Numbered from the stretch's first letter, positions 17,847-29,292 are shown. The stretch is 42,861 nucleotides of DNA from Candidatus Enterovibrio escicola (GCF_002464935.1 NZ_CM008325.1:1-42861); one strand, 5' to 3'. A program made the numbers and translations. Notes: generated by a model not told the origin, from the letters alone.

Positions 17847-20162
17847 ATGAAAATAGCTTTAAAGATAAAAACTGCAATAGTAGTGACCAGTATTTTCGCT
17901 GTCATAGCAACCGCAGTTTTGCTCACTGTAACAGCTAAAGAAACGTTGAGCAGTGCACTGGAGCAACAGGTGAAAAATCAACTTATTTCCGTTCGAGAAG
18001 CAAAAAAAATGGAGATTAGAAGCTACTTCGGTAATATACAAAAGCAACTAATTAACCTTGCTAACTCTACAATGACCGAAGATGCTATGTCGCAGTTTGC
18101 TCGGAGTTTCCAATCTGTACAGAGTGAAGCAACACCACTTCCCAACCAGGCACAAGTTCTTAAAGACTATTACATCAATGCATTTGGCAAAACCTACCTC
18201 GAAACGAACACAAGCAGTACCAACGCACTCTCTAATCTCGTAAAAATTAGTCTGACAGGTCAATTGCTTCAGCAAATATATATTGGCAACAATCCAAATT
18301 CTCTAGGCAATAAGTATGTCATGGATAAAGGTAGTGATGACACTACTTACAATAGAATCCATGAGGTTTACCATCCAAACTACCGAAAATTCCTCGAATC
18401 CTTTGGCTATTACGATATTTTTCTCGTCGATCTAAAAGGAAATGTGGTCTATTCCGTTTTTAAAGAACTGGATTACGCCACTAACCTTACTATTGGACCC
18501 TATGCACAAAGCGGCTTGGCCGATGCATTCAATACTTCAGTAAACCTGAGTAAGGGTGAGTACAGTTTCATTGACTTTAAGCCCTATTATCCGTCTTATG
18601 ACAGCCCTGCTTCTTTCATCAGTTCCCCCATAGTAAAGGAAGGAAAAACCATCGGCGTGCTTATTTTTCAAATGCCTATCGATAATATTAACGCCATCAT
18701 GACTTATAATGGAAAATGGCAGGAAGATGGATTAGGGAAAACTGGTGAATCTTTTCTTGTGGGCTCGGACAGGTTAAGTCGTTCACAAAGTCGGATGTTG
18801 GTTGAAAATAAAGAAGTGTACTTAGACAGTTTACGTGCCGAAGGCATAGCAGAATCCGTGGTTTCTCGTATCAACAAAACAGAATCCTCTGCGGGTCAAC
18901 AACTGATGACTTCAGACTATATTAGTAAGGCTCTAAATGGAATGAGAGGCTTTTCAACCGTCACCAATCATGCAAATAAGGAAGTTCTATCAGCATTTAC
19001 ACCAATCGATATATTAGGGAAACAATGGGCATTAATATCAGAAATCACACGTGAAGAGGCACTGTATGAAGTCACAGTACTCATCAATAAACTAATCACA
19101 GTTGTGGGTATTATAGGGACGATACTCGTGATTATTTCAGCCATTCTTGCTTGGATTATGGCCACTAGTATTAGCTACCCTATTTCCAGTTTGACCTCAC
19201 GTATAATCCATATTGCTAAAAACCATGATCTTACTCTTCGCCTGCCTATCCGAGGAAAAGATGAGCTATCTGAGCTGTCTCAAGCAATGAATCTCATGCT
19301 CGATGATTTCCTCAATGTTATCGAAGGTGCTGATAACACAATCAAGACTCTTAACACTGCATCAAGTGAAATTCAAAACAACATCGATACCATGCGAACA
19401 GAAATGGATAATCAAGCAACAAATTCCAACCAAGTGGCTACTGCGGTTACCCAAATGAGTGCATCAGTGAGTGAAGTAGCAGGTTTTGCAAAAAATGCCT
19501 CAGATTCGTCTGAACATGTTGTTCAGTCGGTCATAGAAAGCACCAATGTGGGTAATCGTTTGGTGAGTGAGATATCAGCACTGTCAGATAAAATGGACGA
19601 AGCCACAACATCAATGCAGCGATTGTCCACTGAGAGTGCTTCAATCGGTTCAGTGCTGGATGTAATTCATGGCATTGCTGAACAAACTAACTTATTAGCG
19701 TTAAATGCAGCGATTGAGGCCGCACGCGCTGGCGAGCAAGGCCGTGGCTTTAGTGTGGTCGCTGATGAAGTCCGTTCATTAGCTATTCGTACGAAAACAT
19801 CGACGGAAGAGATTCGCTCTAAAGTCGAGTCACTTCAAGCAGAAACTGGGAAAGCGGTCAGCGGAATTAACAGTGCGAACCAATTTGTCGCAAGTAGCGT
19901 TGAAAACTGCGGTAAAAACAATGAAATGTTGGAAGGAATAGCTCGCATGATGACTGAAATAAACGACATGAATACGCAAATTGCGACTGCAGCCAGTGAA
20001 CAATCTTTCGTAACAGAAGAAATCACCGAGAATGTTAACAACATAGCACACTCTGCTGGATCCGTATCAGAAAGAACCCATAGCATCGATGTGACTGCAA
20101 ACACCATCAATGAGCAGGCACGCCATCTAACCACTCAAATTGGGTTGTTCAATATTTTATAA
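17847..20162 (+). CDS. Methyl-accepting chemotaxis protein
   Basis: The 771-aa inner-membrane receptor has a first membrane helix at about 8-30, a large periplasmic sensor (about 35-405; [20 protein letters not shown] and [18 protein letters not shown] fit a double-Cache-type ligand domain), a second helix at about 412-436, a HAMP domain (about 437-490) and a cytoplasmic signalling hairpin whose conserved tip [20 protein letters not shown] is at about 611-630. There is no C-terminal NWETF-like tether. It should signal through CheW/CheA; the ligand is unknown. The reading frame is fully intact, which implies that motility or chemotaxis still matters to the host cell. The ribosome site is weak (TTAAGAA). 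IS30 begins 8 bp after the stop. Confidence 0.93.
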   Translation: MKIALKIKTAIVVTSIFAVIATAVLLTVTAKETLSSALEQQVKNQLISVREAKKMEIRSYFGNIQKQLINLANSTMTEDAMSQFARSFQSVQSEATPLPNQAQVLKDYYINAFGKTYLETNTSSTNALSNLVKISLTGQLLQQIYIGNNPNSLGNKYVMDKGSDDTTYNRIHEVYHPNYRKFLESFGYYDIFLVDLKGNVVYSVFKELDYATNLTIGPYAQSGLADAFNTSVNLSKGEYSFIDFKPYYPSYDSPASFISSPIVKEGKTIGVLIFQMPIDNINAIMTYNGKWQEDGLGKTGESFLVGSDRLSRSQSRMLVENKEVYLDSLRAEGIAESVVSRINKTESSAGQQLMTSDYISKALNGMRGFSTVTNHANKEVLSAFTPIDILGKQWALISEITREEALYEVTVLINKLITVVGIIGTILVIISAILAWIMATSISYPISSLTSRIIHIAKNHDLTLRLPIRGKDELSELSQAMNLMLDDFLNVIEGADNTIKTLNTASSEIQNNIDTMRTEMDNQATNSNQVATAVTQMSASVSEVAGFAKNASDSSEHVVQSVIESTNVGNRLVSEISALSDKMDEATTSMQRLSTESASIGSVLDVIHGIAEQTNLLALNAAIEAARAGEQGRGFSVVADEVRSLAIRTKTSTEEIRSKVESLQAETGKAVSGINSANQFVASSVENCGKNNEMLEGIARMMTEINDMNTQIATAASEQSFVTEEITENVNNIAHSAGSVSERTHSIDVTANTINEQARHLTTQIGLFNIL

Positions 20163-20170
20163 CTAAATCG

Positions 20171-22606
20171 CCCTCCGTCAGGTGAAATGCATAACCTAGC
20201 AGAGAGTTAACCAAACTAAAGTACACTCTCACATCCTCTTTTGGCTTGGAGATGTGCATGGTTCATCAATAATTAAATAACAATGCCCGATTTTATATTG
20301 AGCAATGATTGGATAAGGGTAATTACTTTAGCCAGATTGCTCGAATACTTGGCTGTGCTTACTCCACTATCAATCGAGAAATAAAGCGCTATATCCCGGA
20401 CGATTTTCACGGTATATACTGTCATCGCCTTGTATCACAACAGGCTAAATAAACCCACCTCAATGCTATGAACGAGATGGCTTTTAATTATACTTTAGAG
20501 AGAACGAAAGCGTTCATTCATGAGCGTTTTAGTACGCTACATCACCCGATGTGATGAGCAGTGAGAGTACGATTTACGGATATCTATGGTATGATAAGGC
20601 TAAGAGCTATGGTCATAATCTGGTGTATAGCATCCAGAGGAGTATCTTGATAATTAACGTTTATTTTACGAATGCCATTTCTGAATTTCACGCCTTTGAT
20701 GATATCCAAGAGTAAGTTAAAGCCTCGCAGGCTACACCAGTTAACCTCATAGGTTCGCATCAGTTTGCAGGTCATTGCCAGTGTCGTTTTTCAGTTTCAA
20801 CAATTTTTGGGTTTGTTCGTTTTTAACCTCACCGTTGCAAACATTGATTTAATGGGGTTTGTCGTTCGAATATGTGTCCAGTGCTCGGCGTGGAAATCGT
20901 AAAATACCAGCATTTCCAATTTGTCTTTGATTAGGCACTCCGCTGCTTTGGGATATTTAGCACCATATCGTGTTTTGAACTATCTGAAGGCTTTCTGTGC
21001 CTCTCATTGTGTCTCCTCCATCCAGATATCGTGAAGTGTTTCTTTCATTCTTGGTTGTACAGATTTTGGGACTTTATTTAATACATTGACCGTTTTGTAT
21101 ACCCAGCAGCGCTGATGACATGTCGTTGGCTAATGCTTTGTCACTGCATTCCAAAAAGAGAAAGCGACACACCAAGGGCGAGTTCAGGAGCGATACTAAT
21201 ACCTTCGGATGTTAGCTATGACAGAATTTAAAACCAACTGACCTCTAACGCCCTGTACTCATCGACAACGGCTAGCACTTCCTTGCGGTCAGCATCATCA
21301 ACGCCGATGATAACAAGCAGGCAAAGCTTGTCCTTCATCTGAACTTTGCAGTAAATACCATCGGCCAAAATGTAGACATACCGCCGTTTGCTTAGGTCGC
21401 TCTCATGATACTGGTCATATTTCTTTCCCACTATTGCTTGAGTTGAGAAATACTGTTTACTGACACCTCTTGGCTTACTTACCTAAGAGCGATTCTAGGG
21501 CTGTTTGCATATCCCCCGTGAAGATTCTCCGCAGATAGAGCCAAGGCATAAGCTCTTCTATGTTTTTTGTTTGCTTGATATAGGGCGTAACCAGTGTGCT
21601 GTTGAACTTGATCCCGTTCCCTGTTTTATCTCAAACCTTTGGGACTTTGACGGTAATGTCGTCGAACCACGTTTGTAGGTGCCACTCAGGTAAATGGCCA
21701 TTCCGAACCACTCCCTGCTTTCCGTTAGCATTGGAGTGATGTGAAATTATCCAGTAAGGATTGAACCACGGCTTCTATAGCGTGAGCCAACAACTGCTGT
21801 ACTCCTTGTTTCAGCAGTTTATTAAGCGGGTTTTCTAGTTAATGAAGCTCGATAACATTATGATTGTTGTCCATGCGGTGTCTTCCTTGTTAGTTATTGA
21901 TCTGGCGAGATTAATCAACAGATTACACCGTATTATTTCCTACTCATATACCATAAATCACTATAGCTCTAAGGGTAATGACGTGGCGCTATATAAGGAA
22001 CTTTTTCATCCGAGTAACTCCTATAAAATTAAGATGAGCATCGGCAATAAAGTAAAAATAAACAACCGTGTTGGCATTGAGAAACGGCCTGACATTACAG
22101 ACGAAAAGACCGCGTTTGGTCATTTCTAAATTAACACTGTCGTCGGGGACTTGGCACAAATCTTTTCTACTTACCATGATGGATTAAGCCAATAAACTCT
22201 ACTGCATCAGAAAAATGTCTACTAAGTAGGCAGGTACAGTGATGGAGACGTTTATTGATATTGTAAATTCTAGCTTTCATGACTTTAAAACCCTCATGTG
22301 AGACAACGGTATAAAGTTTACCGGTCATGAAGAGGCTGTTGAAATTACAGACGTTTATTTCTATTCAGCCAGCCTTATCGGTCATGTGATATAGGTCTGA
22401 ATTAGCATACCAATGCTCTGATAAGGCGATTTGCACCCAAGTAAATTGACTTCAATGAGGTCAGTAAATGAGGAAATTACCAAGATAGAACACATCCTCA
22501 ATACACGTGGTAGAGTGAGTCGTTGGTATCGCTCTCCTAACGATGTTTTTTAAAGTATTTGATGGTGGCTTAAGATATAACACCTGTGTATTTCAAATAA
22601 GGGAGG
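20171..22606 (+). mobile_element. IS30-family element split by an IS256-family insertion
   Basis: The left terminus CCCTCCGTCAGGTGAAATGC starts at 20171 and the right end is near 22606 (reverse complement CCTCCCTTATTTGAAATAC). The first part encodes the N-terminal helix-turn-helix region (NYFSQIARILGCAYSTINRE, IPDDFHGIYCHRL). The second, from about 21960, encodes YKIKMSIGNKVKINNRVGIE, KRPDITDEKTAFGHF and TVVGD, the IS30 DDE region. Several stops are present. The middle holds the IS256 remnant. Confidence 0.8.
20615..21945 (-). mobile_element. IS256-family remnant inside IS30
   Basis: On the reverse strand, HESDLSKRRYVYILADGIYC, KVQMKDKLCLLVIIGVDDAD and VLAVVDEYRALEVSW (open 21228-21431) match the mutator-type transposase core (SKKRYVYFWADGIY, ILVIIGA, GYRES-W). 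Further broken pieces extend to both sides. The ends are approximate, inferred from where the IS30 reading resumes. Confidence 0.75.
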
Positions 22607-22633
22607 CGCTCTGATCTTTTGATAGATCTCAGG

Positions 22634-22662
22634 GGCATTGTTGATTAAATCAAGGCCTGTTT
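22634..22662. mobile_element. IS5-family terminus fragment
   Basis: GGCATTGTTGATTAAATCAA then GGCCTG is the IS5 terminal repeat with nothing of the element behind it. Confidence 0.6.
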
Positions 22663-22710
22663 GATGCATAAATAATTTATGTTGATTTTATTTATTACCT
22701 GTGCAAACTA

Positions 22711-22734
22711 TATCCTATCTCATTTGATAGGATA
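22711..22734. promoter_or_regulatory. Perfect dyad upstream of fabF
   Basis: TATCCTATC (22711-22719) and GATAGGATA (22726-22734) form a perfect 9-bp inverted repeat 125 bp before fabF; AGTGC/GCACT follows at once. It may be a repressor site or a hairpin. It does not match the FabR or FadR consensus I know. Confidence 0.4.
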
Positions 22735-22858
22735 AGTGCTCGCTTGGCACTGTTTGAAAAAAGATCAGCATCATTATCGCGTTTGCCTCTGGTTTCTTAT
22801 ATTACTTTCTTTGAAAGGTAAAAATGGGACTGGTTAGCGCTTACTCAATGGTAACTAT

Positions 22859-24157
22859 ATGAATATAAAAAAAAAGAAAAAACGTGTTGTTATCACTGGG
22901 ATTGGGTTGGTATCTCCTCTAGCTCATACTGTCGGTATGTCATGGGAAAGGCTTATTAATTGTGTATCTGGTATTAAATACTTACCTGAAGATATTTGTA
23001 GTAATCTCTCTGTTAAAATTGGTGGGTTAGTTCCAACTGTAGATCAAGATAAAAATGGGGGACTTGATCTAGATAAATTTATTACTCGGAAAGATAAAAA
23101 GAAGTCTGATAGATTTATACATTTGGCGTTAATTGCTGCTGCAGAAGCCATTAAACAAGCTGGTATTAGTGATTTGCCAGATCATAGCAAATTCAAAACT
23201 GCTACAATTATTGGTACAGGGATTGGTGGTTTTCACGCTATAACTAATTCCGTAAACTTGGTTCACAATGACAATAATAAGAGATTATCTCCATTTACGA
23301 TTCCGTCGTTTTTAGCTAATTTAGCAGCTGCGCATGTGTCTATAAAATACGGGTATAAAGGAATATTACAAGCCCCTGTTACTGCTTGTGCTGCAAGTGT
23401 CCAAAGTATTGGTGATGGGTTCAAATCTATTATGCATAGCGGTATGGATATCGCTGTAGTTGGTGGTGCTGAATCTTGTATTAATTCAGTGTCACTGAAT
23501 GGTTTCAATGCGGCTAAAGCATTATCAACAAATTTCAATGCAATACCTCAACAAGCATCTAGACCGTTTGATATTAAACGAGATGGATTTGTAATGAGCG
23601 AAGGAGCGGGTGTGTTAGTTCTAGAAGAACTGGATCATGCTATATCTAGAAGAGTAAATATCCTTGCTGAAATTGTGGGATATGGTACAACGTCTGACGC
23701 GTATCATATAACATCTGGACCTGCAAATGGAGAAGGTGCAGCGAGAGCCATGTTAATTGCTATTGAGTCCGCAGAAATTAAGCCCCAAAATATTGACTAT
23801 GTGAATGCTCATTCAACTTCAACCCCATTGGGGGATTTAGCCGAGCTCCAAGCCCTAAAATTAGTTTTTGGATTAAGTAATGAAACTAGTATTTCATCAA
23901 CAAAATCCTCAACTGGTCACCTCTTAGGTGCGGCAGGGGCTGTTGCTGCAATTTTTACAATTAAAGCGATTAATGAATCTATTATTCCTGCTTCCCTTAA
24001 TATTGTAGAATTACCTGAAGAAGCTTTTGGATTACATATCGTAGCCAATAAACCCATAAAAAAAATCATTAACTATGCTATGGTAAACGGATTCGGATTT
24101 GGAGGAGTAAACGCGTCGGTTATTTTGAAGTCATATGATAACGATATCAATAATTGA
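22859..24157 (+). CDS. fabF: 3-oxoacyl-ACP synthase II (KASII, FabF-like)
   Basis: The 432-aa condensing enzyme extends acyl-ACP with malonyl-ACP in fatty-acid synthesis. The catalytic triad is in place: Cys177 (PVTACAAS), His318 (NAHSTSTPLGD) and His354 (SSTGHLLGAAG). NGFGFGGVNAS near the end is the usual KAS glycine-rich loop. The length is slightly over the usual ~412 because of a Lys-rich start (MNIKKKKKRVVITGIG). It stands alone, without acpP or fabG beside it as in chromosomal loci. An IS6-type terminus begins directly after the stop codon. It could be a relocated essential gene, a copy tuned for membrane fluidity, or a bypass target for KAS inhibitors such as thiolactomycin; the sequence does not decide. 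Confidence 0.92.
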   Translation: MNIKKKKKRVVITGIGLVSPLAHTVGMSWERLINCVSGIKYLPEDICSNLSVKIGGLVPTVDQDKNGGLDLDKFITRKDKKKSDRFIHLALIAAAEAIKQAGISDLPDHSKFKTATIIGTGIGGFHAITNSVNLVHNDNNKRLSPFTIPSFLANLAAAHVSIKYGYKGILQAPVTACAASVQSIGDGFKSIMHSGMDIAVVGGAESCINSVSLNGFNAAKALSTNFNAIPQQASRPFDIKRDGFVMSEGAGVLVLEELDHAISRRVNILAEIVGYGTTSDAYHITSGPANGEGAARAMLIAIESAEIKPQNIDYVNAHSTSTPLGDLAELQALKLVFGLSNETSISSTKSSTGHLLGAAGAVAAIFTIKAINESIIPASLNIVELPEEAFGLHIVANKPIKKIINYAMVNGFGFGGVNASVILKSYDNDINN

Positions 24158-24556
24158 GGTTTTGTCGCAAAGTTATACAGAATAGAAATATACTGATTTT
24201 CAGATGCAATTAAACTGAAAGTTATAGGATTTATCCCAAACATATAAACCCTATTGGTTTTCAGCCTGTCCATTTGTAATCATCGATTACAACTCTATAC
24301 CAGCGAGTTGTTGCGTTGGCTCCTTCCATCTGATTTCCAGCCTAGACACCGGTGCATCTTACCTTTTACTTCCCGATGGCTTTAATCGATCAAGTTGCTC
24401 AAATACTTAACTTGAAGTACTTTTATCAAGTTGAGTACCCTCCCCGTAAATCAGAGTTGGATGTTGATGGTGTTCAGCGCTAACTTATTTGCACCACTCT
24501 TATCAATCACCACCTTTTTTTGTCGCCCTTTTCTTCCGATATCATCCTCTAGGTTG
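24158..24556 (-). mobile_element. IS6-family (IS240-like) remnant
   Basis: GGTTTTGTCGCAAAGTT at 24158 is an IS6-type terminal repeat. On the reverse strand VVIDKSGANKLALNTINIQL and VKYLSNLID-stop-SHREVK match the IS6 DDE domain (IDKSGAN...IN, QIKYLNNIVEQDHR). It is interrupted by stops and shortened. Confidence 0.7.
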
Positions 24557-24561
24557 TTAGC

Positions 24562-25526
24562 TAACCTGAGCTACGTATAAGAAATGAACTAAATGCTAAA
24601 GTCGCGATCTGATCGTTTGAAATGACCTATTGACTGTACAAGGATTTTGGCATGAATAACTTAGACGCCTTTTTCGTTGACTTCTGTCAGACCTTCCTTC
24701 CTGCATGTGAAAAACACCTAATTTCTTCCGGTATCAAACAAAGAAACAAGCTTTCTCGCCTCTGAGTTAGCAAAGTGATGACGATAGTGATAGCTTTACA
24801 TCAATCTTGGTATCGAGACTTCAAAACCTATTACATCCACTTTGTTTACCTCTACCTCACCAACGAATTTCCTGAATTAGTTAGCTACAAACGAATGCTC
24901 ATGTAAGGTACTCTGGTTCCACTTTGCTCTTACCTCATTCACCGTCAGGAAAGGCCGATAGGGATTACCTTCGTTGATTCGTCTAAGCTACAGGCTTATC
25001 ACAACCTACACATTCTCAGACATCAGGTTTTTAAAGGTACCTTGAAGCGAGGAAAAGGAACGATGTGGTGGTTCTACAGATTCAAATTACACCTTATTAT
25101 CAATGACTAAGGTGGTATGATCTCAATCAAAGTGACGATGGTTAACGTGGTTGATAGAAAGCCTGTATCGGAAATGACTGACGAACTTTGGGGGTATTTA
25201 TCCGGAGAGAAAGGTTATATTTCTGGCCCATTGGAGCGGGAATTTGCAGACAAGGGAGTAACACGGATAACGGGTGTAAAATAAAATATGAATCCCAAAG
25301 TGATGAAACTTTGGGATCATCTGATGCTCCGGAAACGATTTATTATTGAAACTATTTTTGACCAACTAAAAAACATATCCCAAATAGAGCATTCTCGGCA
25401 TTGCCGTTGTACCAGCTTTATGATCAACTTGCTGGCGGGGCTCATCGCGTATTTATTTCAACCAAAGAAGCTGAGTATCAAGATGACTAGGTTTGATAAG
25501 CAAGTTCTTATGCAGATCTGAGGTTA
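24562..25526 (+). mobile_element. IS982-family element, full-length but decayed (copy G)
   Basis: TAACCTGAGC at 24562 and GATCTGAGGTTA at 25526 bound about 965 bp, the best guide to the element's original length. The transposase starts at 24652 (MNNLDAFFVDF) and continues in broken frames to [12 protein letters not shown] at the end. Confidence 0.85.
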
Positions 25527-25546
25527 GTTATTATCTAAATTCAGGC

Positions 25547-25735
25547 ATGGCCAATATTGGAGATATAAAATCTATACGTTATAATAACTTCGAGTATATA
25601 TCCAATAAATTGGAAGGCACGTTAGTCATGACTAGTAACCTAGTATCTGTGGTATCCACCATTACAAATACCTTATTTTTTAACGGTGCTGATCACTATA
25701 ATAAAAATAGGTCTTTTGTACGAAAATCCACTTAA
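25547..25735 (+). CDS. Short unknown frame, probable gene remnant (62 aa)
   Basis: MANIGDIKSIRYNNFEYISN... VVSTITNTLFFNGADHYN is not recognised. A decayed relative of its second half occurs at 28640-28735, so both are probably remnants of one formerly duplicated gene. No good ribosome site is seen. Confidence 0.3.
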   Translation: MANIGDIKSIRYNNFEYISNKLEGTLVMTSNLVSVVSTITNTLFFNGADHYNKNRSFVRKST

Positions 25736-26041
25736 TGAATGATGACTATCAGAATTAAGTAGTCATAGGTTTGGTCGCCAATCTAATCCTTAATAACCAT
25801 CCCTGATGGAAGGCCACGATCACGATATAGAGGAATGGATAATGGCGAAATGTGGCTACACCATAATTAACACATAGTATTATCTCCGATCAAAAATGGA
25901 CACAATCTATGCTGGGATTACAATGTTCTTCCTACATATATTGTACATAAATGAATCGATTCTTATTTAGGTAAACAATGGATTGTAGATAAACCTTATT
26001 GAGTAGCACATCATCTTATTTACTGTTGTGGGTATCACATC
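25736..26041. other. Gap without recognisable content
   Basis: No gene, IS terminus or strong hairpin is seen. Confidence 0.4.
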
Positions 26042-26218
26042 ATGGAACGAAAATTTAATTACGCGATGACTAATAAATATGCGTTAAAAAACGAGGATAT
26101 CCCTGCCTCTACAGATAAACAACTTCGGAAAAAATCCCCCGTCCAAGTAAATCTAACTAGGAAACATATTGAGGAATATCACGAAAGGAAAGCTCTGGAC
26201 GATGAGCTTGGATGGTAG
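26042..26218 (+). CDS. Hypothetical small protein (58 aa)
   Basis: MERKFNYAMTNKYALKNEDI... KHIEEYHERKALDDELGW is highly charged and coherent in composition, unlike the IS shadows around it. No family is recognised and no strong ribosome site is seen. It could be a small toxin-antitoxin or regulatory protein, or a remnant. Confidence 0.35.
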   Translation: MERKFNYAMTNKYALKNEDIPASTDKQLRKKSPVQVNLTRKHIEEYHERKALDDELGW

Positions 26219-26399
26219 TCTCATAATCATATTCTTGGTACACCACCTACCAAACTATCGGTGGTGTGCTATGGATAGCGCTTCGGTATTTTGGTATGAA
26301 GTTGCAGCACGACGCCAACTATATGAATCTACATGTTTACTCATCTGTTCAAATAATCGAATTTAGAAACGTGGGTTGGCTTCTTTTTGCCATTGGCAC

Positions 26400-26718
26400 T
26401 AACTGAATTTCATTCACAACCTTTGTGAACGCCTCAATCTGGATATCGAAACTTCAAAACCCATCATTATCGTCATCACTTTGCTAACGGAGAGACGAGA
26501 AGGTTTGTTTCTTTATTTGAAACAGAAAGAAATTAGGGGTTTTTCCCATGCAGGGAGGAAAATCTGGCAGAAGTCATAGACATCGACGAAAACAGCGTCT
26601 AAGTTATTCATGCCTAACTCCTTATGCAGTCAATAGTTTTTTCTAAAACGAATCAGATTGCAACTTTGGCATTTAGTTCATTTCTTTTAGTTCATTTTCT
26701 TATGCGCAGCTCAGGTTA
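26400..26718 (-). mobile_element. IS982-family 5' fragment (copy H)
   Basis: The terminus CTTATGCGCAGCTCAGGTTA ends at 26718; the first third of the transposase lies to its left on the reverse strand. A short tandem duplication of TTTAGTTCATTTCT is seen near 26677-26700. Confidence 0.8.
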
Positions 26719-26827
26719 AATACATGACCACCACGTTAATGCATCCTTACGCTAACCGACTTCGTCATTGGACGCCGGAATCGGTCAGTCATTCTGGTAA
26801 AATCTGTTTTACGTAGGGTTCCTAACT

Positions 26828-27037
26828 TTATAAGGGAGGTGTTCCTTCCTTAAATTCTTTTACTATATTATCTCTGAATTCTGGGGTATCTTCACAACCG
26901 TGAATTTTACATCCCTCACTTTTACATTCATACTCCACCACTGCTTGAAGTAATTCTTCTTTCGTGTCAGCAGTAAGTGCAACAGAACATTTAACATCAC
27001 TAGGGTAATCTCTACAATCGATATAGTATCTAGACAT
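26828..27037 (-). CDS. DUF1059-like small protein
   Basis: The 69-aa protein MSRYYIDCRDYPSDVKCSVA... with four further cysteines (C-X3-C in ECKSEGCK, then IHGCEDTP) and DTKEELLQAVVEYE has the length and pattern of the DUF1059 family, small Cys-containing cytoplasmic proteins of unknown function, possibly metal-binding. AAGG lies about 10 nt before the ATG, a good ribosome site. It stands alone between IS982 copy H and an IS5 remnant. Confidence 0.7.
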   Translation of the reverse strand: MSRYYIDCRDYPSDVKCSVALTADTKEELLQAVVEYECKSEGCKIHGCEDTPEFRDNIVKEFKEGTPPL

Positions 27038-27251
27038 AGTAACTAACCTTAAATCTATATTTAATTAATATTAAAGGAATAATTTTCTAGAATCGAAACT
27101 TCCTTTCTTCCATTGATTATAGAGGATAAATTAAAAAACTTATTATTCATGATAAATTTTATTTATCATGATTTATAGCGGTGAGCATTGAAGATACTTG
27201 CTCCTCGATTTTAATTGATTTGAAATCAAGCATTTCCAATGATCTTGGTGT

Positions 27252-27700
27252 GGCATTGTTGATTAAATCAGGCCTATAATGAACTGCTCCTAATCTTTTT
27301 TACAGTCTTAATTTGTCTACTGGCAAATAGACATACCGAGTCTTATAACGTTGTTCATCGCTTTTATATTTTCCAACGCTTCACCAACTTGAACATTGTA
27401 ATAACCAAGAGTGAGTTTAGGCCTGAGCAACTCTTTATAGCGAAACATTACTGTCTCTGCTAATGAGCGTTTGTGATAACCCCTGTCCTTTTCCAACTAT
27501 GCCTGTTTGTCCCATTTCAACGCTTTCACAGCTTTATTTTCAGGAGACCCTTCCTCCCAGTACCCCGCGTTGCTTGGAGGTGGCATATTAGGCGTTATTC
27601 CTTTGTTTTTCAGTACGTGGTGACACGCTCTTATGTCATAGGCTCCATTAGCACTGACTCTCTGTATCTTTCGGCGTAATGGGTTAAGCAATGTAGATAA
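27252..27700 (-). mobile_element. IS5-family 3' half (copy g), joined to IS982
   Basis: The terminus GGCATTGTTGATTAAATCAG starts at 27252. The reverse strand encodes LNPLRRKIQRVSANGAYDIR and ACHHVLKNKGITPNMPPPSN. The element stops at 27700, exactly where an IS982 terminus begins. The same junction recurs at 29860. Confidence 0.85.
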
Positions 27701-28564
27701 CCTCAGATCTGCATAAGCATTTTCTTATCAAGCCTAGTCATCTTCATACTAAAGTTCTTTAGTTGAAATTAATACGCGATAAGCCCTGCCAGCAAATTGA
27801 CCATTAAAACTGATACAAGCACGGTGCCGTGAATGCTTGATTTTGGATTCATATTCTATTTTATACCCGTTATCCGTGTTACTCCCTTGTCTGCAAATTC
27901 CCGCTGCAATGGATCAGAAATATAACCTTTCTCTCCGGATAAACGCCCCAAAGTTCGTCAATCATTTCCGATACAGGCTTTCTATCATCCACGTTAACCG
28001 TCGTCACTTTGATTGAAATCATACCACCTGAATCATTGATAATGAGGTGTAATTTGAAGCTATAGAACCACCCCATCATTCCTTTTCCTTGCTTCCAGGT
28101 ACCTTTAAAAACCTGATGTCTGAGAATGTGTAGGTTGTGACAAACTTGTAGCTTGGACGAATCAATAAAGGTAATCCCTGACGGTGAATGAGGTAAGAGC
28201 AAAGCGGAACCAGAGCACCTTGCATGAGCTTAAGCATTCGCGTGTAGCTAACTAATTTAGGAAATTAGTTGGTGAGGTAGAAGTAAACAAAGTGGATGTA
28301 ATATGTTTTGAAGTCTCGATATCCAGATTGATGGAAAGCAATCACTATTGTCATCACTTCGCTAACTGAGAGGAGAGAAGGTTTGTTTCTTTGTTTGATG
28401 CCGGAAAAAATTAGGTGTTCTTCCCATGCAGAAAAGAAAATCTGGCAGAAGTCGACGAAAAAGGCGTCTAAGTTATTCATGCCAAAGTCCTTGTGCAGTT
28501 AATAGTTTATTTCAAACTATCAGATCGCGACTTTGGCATTTCGTTCATTTTTTTGCTCAGGTTA
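27698..28564 (-). mobile_element. IS982-family element (copy C)
   Basis: Terminus TAACCTCAGATCTGCATAAG at 27698; opposite end GCTCAGGTTA at 28564. Open pieces: 28265-28480 (MNNLDAFFVDFCQIFF...) and 27879-28202 (SGITFIDSSKLQVCHNLHIL, SFKLHLIINDSGGMISIKVT). Frameshifts and stops separate them. Confidence 0.85.
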
Positions 28565-28801
28565 GTTAAAAAGGAATCGTCAAGTTGATTGGGTATACTT
28601 CATGTTAGATGATATAATATAAGAAGATGTAAAGGATCATCTATTCAATGAGTTGTACAGTGGGTTATTATTACCATTTACGTGGCGACATATTGGTGTT
28701 TGCCATTACAGATACCCTGCTTTTTAACAGTGCTTAATCACCATGTGAAGTAACTTATGTGTTTGAAATCTAGCTATCTAGCTCCATAATGAGAGAATTA
28801 T
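28565..28801. other. Gap upstream of the lipoprotein gene
   Basis: It contains a decayed relative (28640-28735, GVCHYRYPAF/ITDTLLFNS region) of the frame at 25547-25735. A TATAAT-like box is near 28616; no full promoter is evident. Confidence 0.4.
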
Positions 28802-29290
28802 ATGATAAAAGCAACCACACTATCTTTATTATCGATAATTGTATTTACAGGCTGCCAAGCAACAGGCGAGAAACACAGGTCATCTTCTTATGTTTTAGGA
28901 GATATTAATAAAAGACAAGAAGCAAAAACAATAAACATTATCTCAATAACTGAAGCAAAAGTTGAAATTGATAATAAAGAGGCAAGGAAGAATATGGCTT
29001 TGGTTGGGGGGTTGATAGGGAGTGTGGCAGGCTCTTTTATTGGACACAATCAAGGAGAAACGTTAACTGGTGGCGCTCTGGGAGGTATTGCGGGTGCGAC
29101 AAGTGGTTTGCTTCCTTCTAAAAGTGTTCTGGTCGATGCTGTAACAATTACATACTCTGAGCATAATAAAATTTACACTTCAACTCAAATAGGATTAGCT
29201 TGCGAATTTAAACCTGGTGTTGCTTTAGTTGTTTCAACAAGAACGAACGAAACACGAGTACAACCGAATGCAAATTGTAAAAATAATTAA
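28802..29290 (+). CDS. Glycine-zipper lipoprotein
   Basis: The 162-aa protein begins with a lipoprotein signal peptide (MIKATTLSLLSIIVFTGCQA; lipobox FTGC, Cys18) and should be anchored in the outer membrane. The middle segment ALVGGLIGSVAGSFIGHNQG then GGALGGIAGATSG is a glycine zipper, as in SlyB/Pcp-type 17-kDa lipoproteins. The tail carries VLVDAVTITYSEHNKIYTST and two Cys. Its role is probably envelope stability. It is intact and lies between two direct copies of the chimeric IS5/IS982 unit, which could mobilise or delete it by recombination. An IS30 end begins within 5 bp of its stop. Confidence 0.8.
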   Translation: MIKATTLSLLSIIVFTGCQATGEKHRSSSYVLGDINKRQEAKTINIISITEAKVEIDNKEARKNMALVGGLIGSVAGSFIGHNQGETLTGGALGGIAGATSGLLPSKSVLVDAVTITYSEHNKIYTSTQIGLACEFKPGVALVVSTRTNETRVQPNANCKNN

Positions 29291-29292
29291 AT

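Noticed and set aside
21842-22129. 95-aa open frame as a separate gene
   Set aside because: Its second half is the IS30 catalytic region and its first half spans the IS256/IS30 junction.
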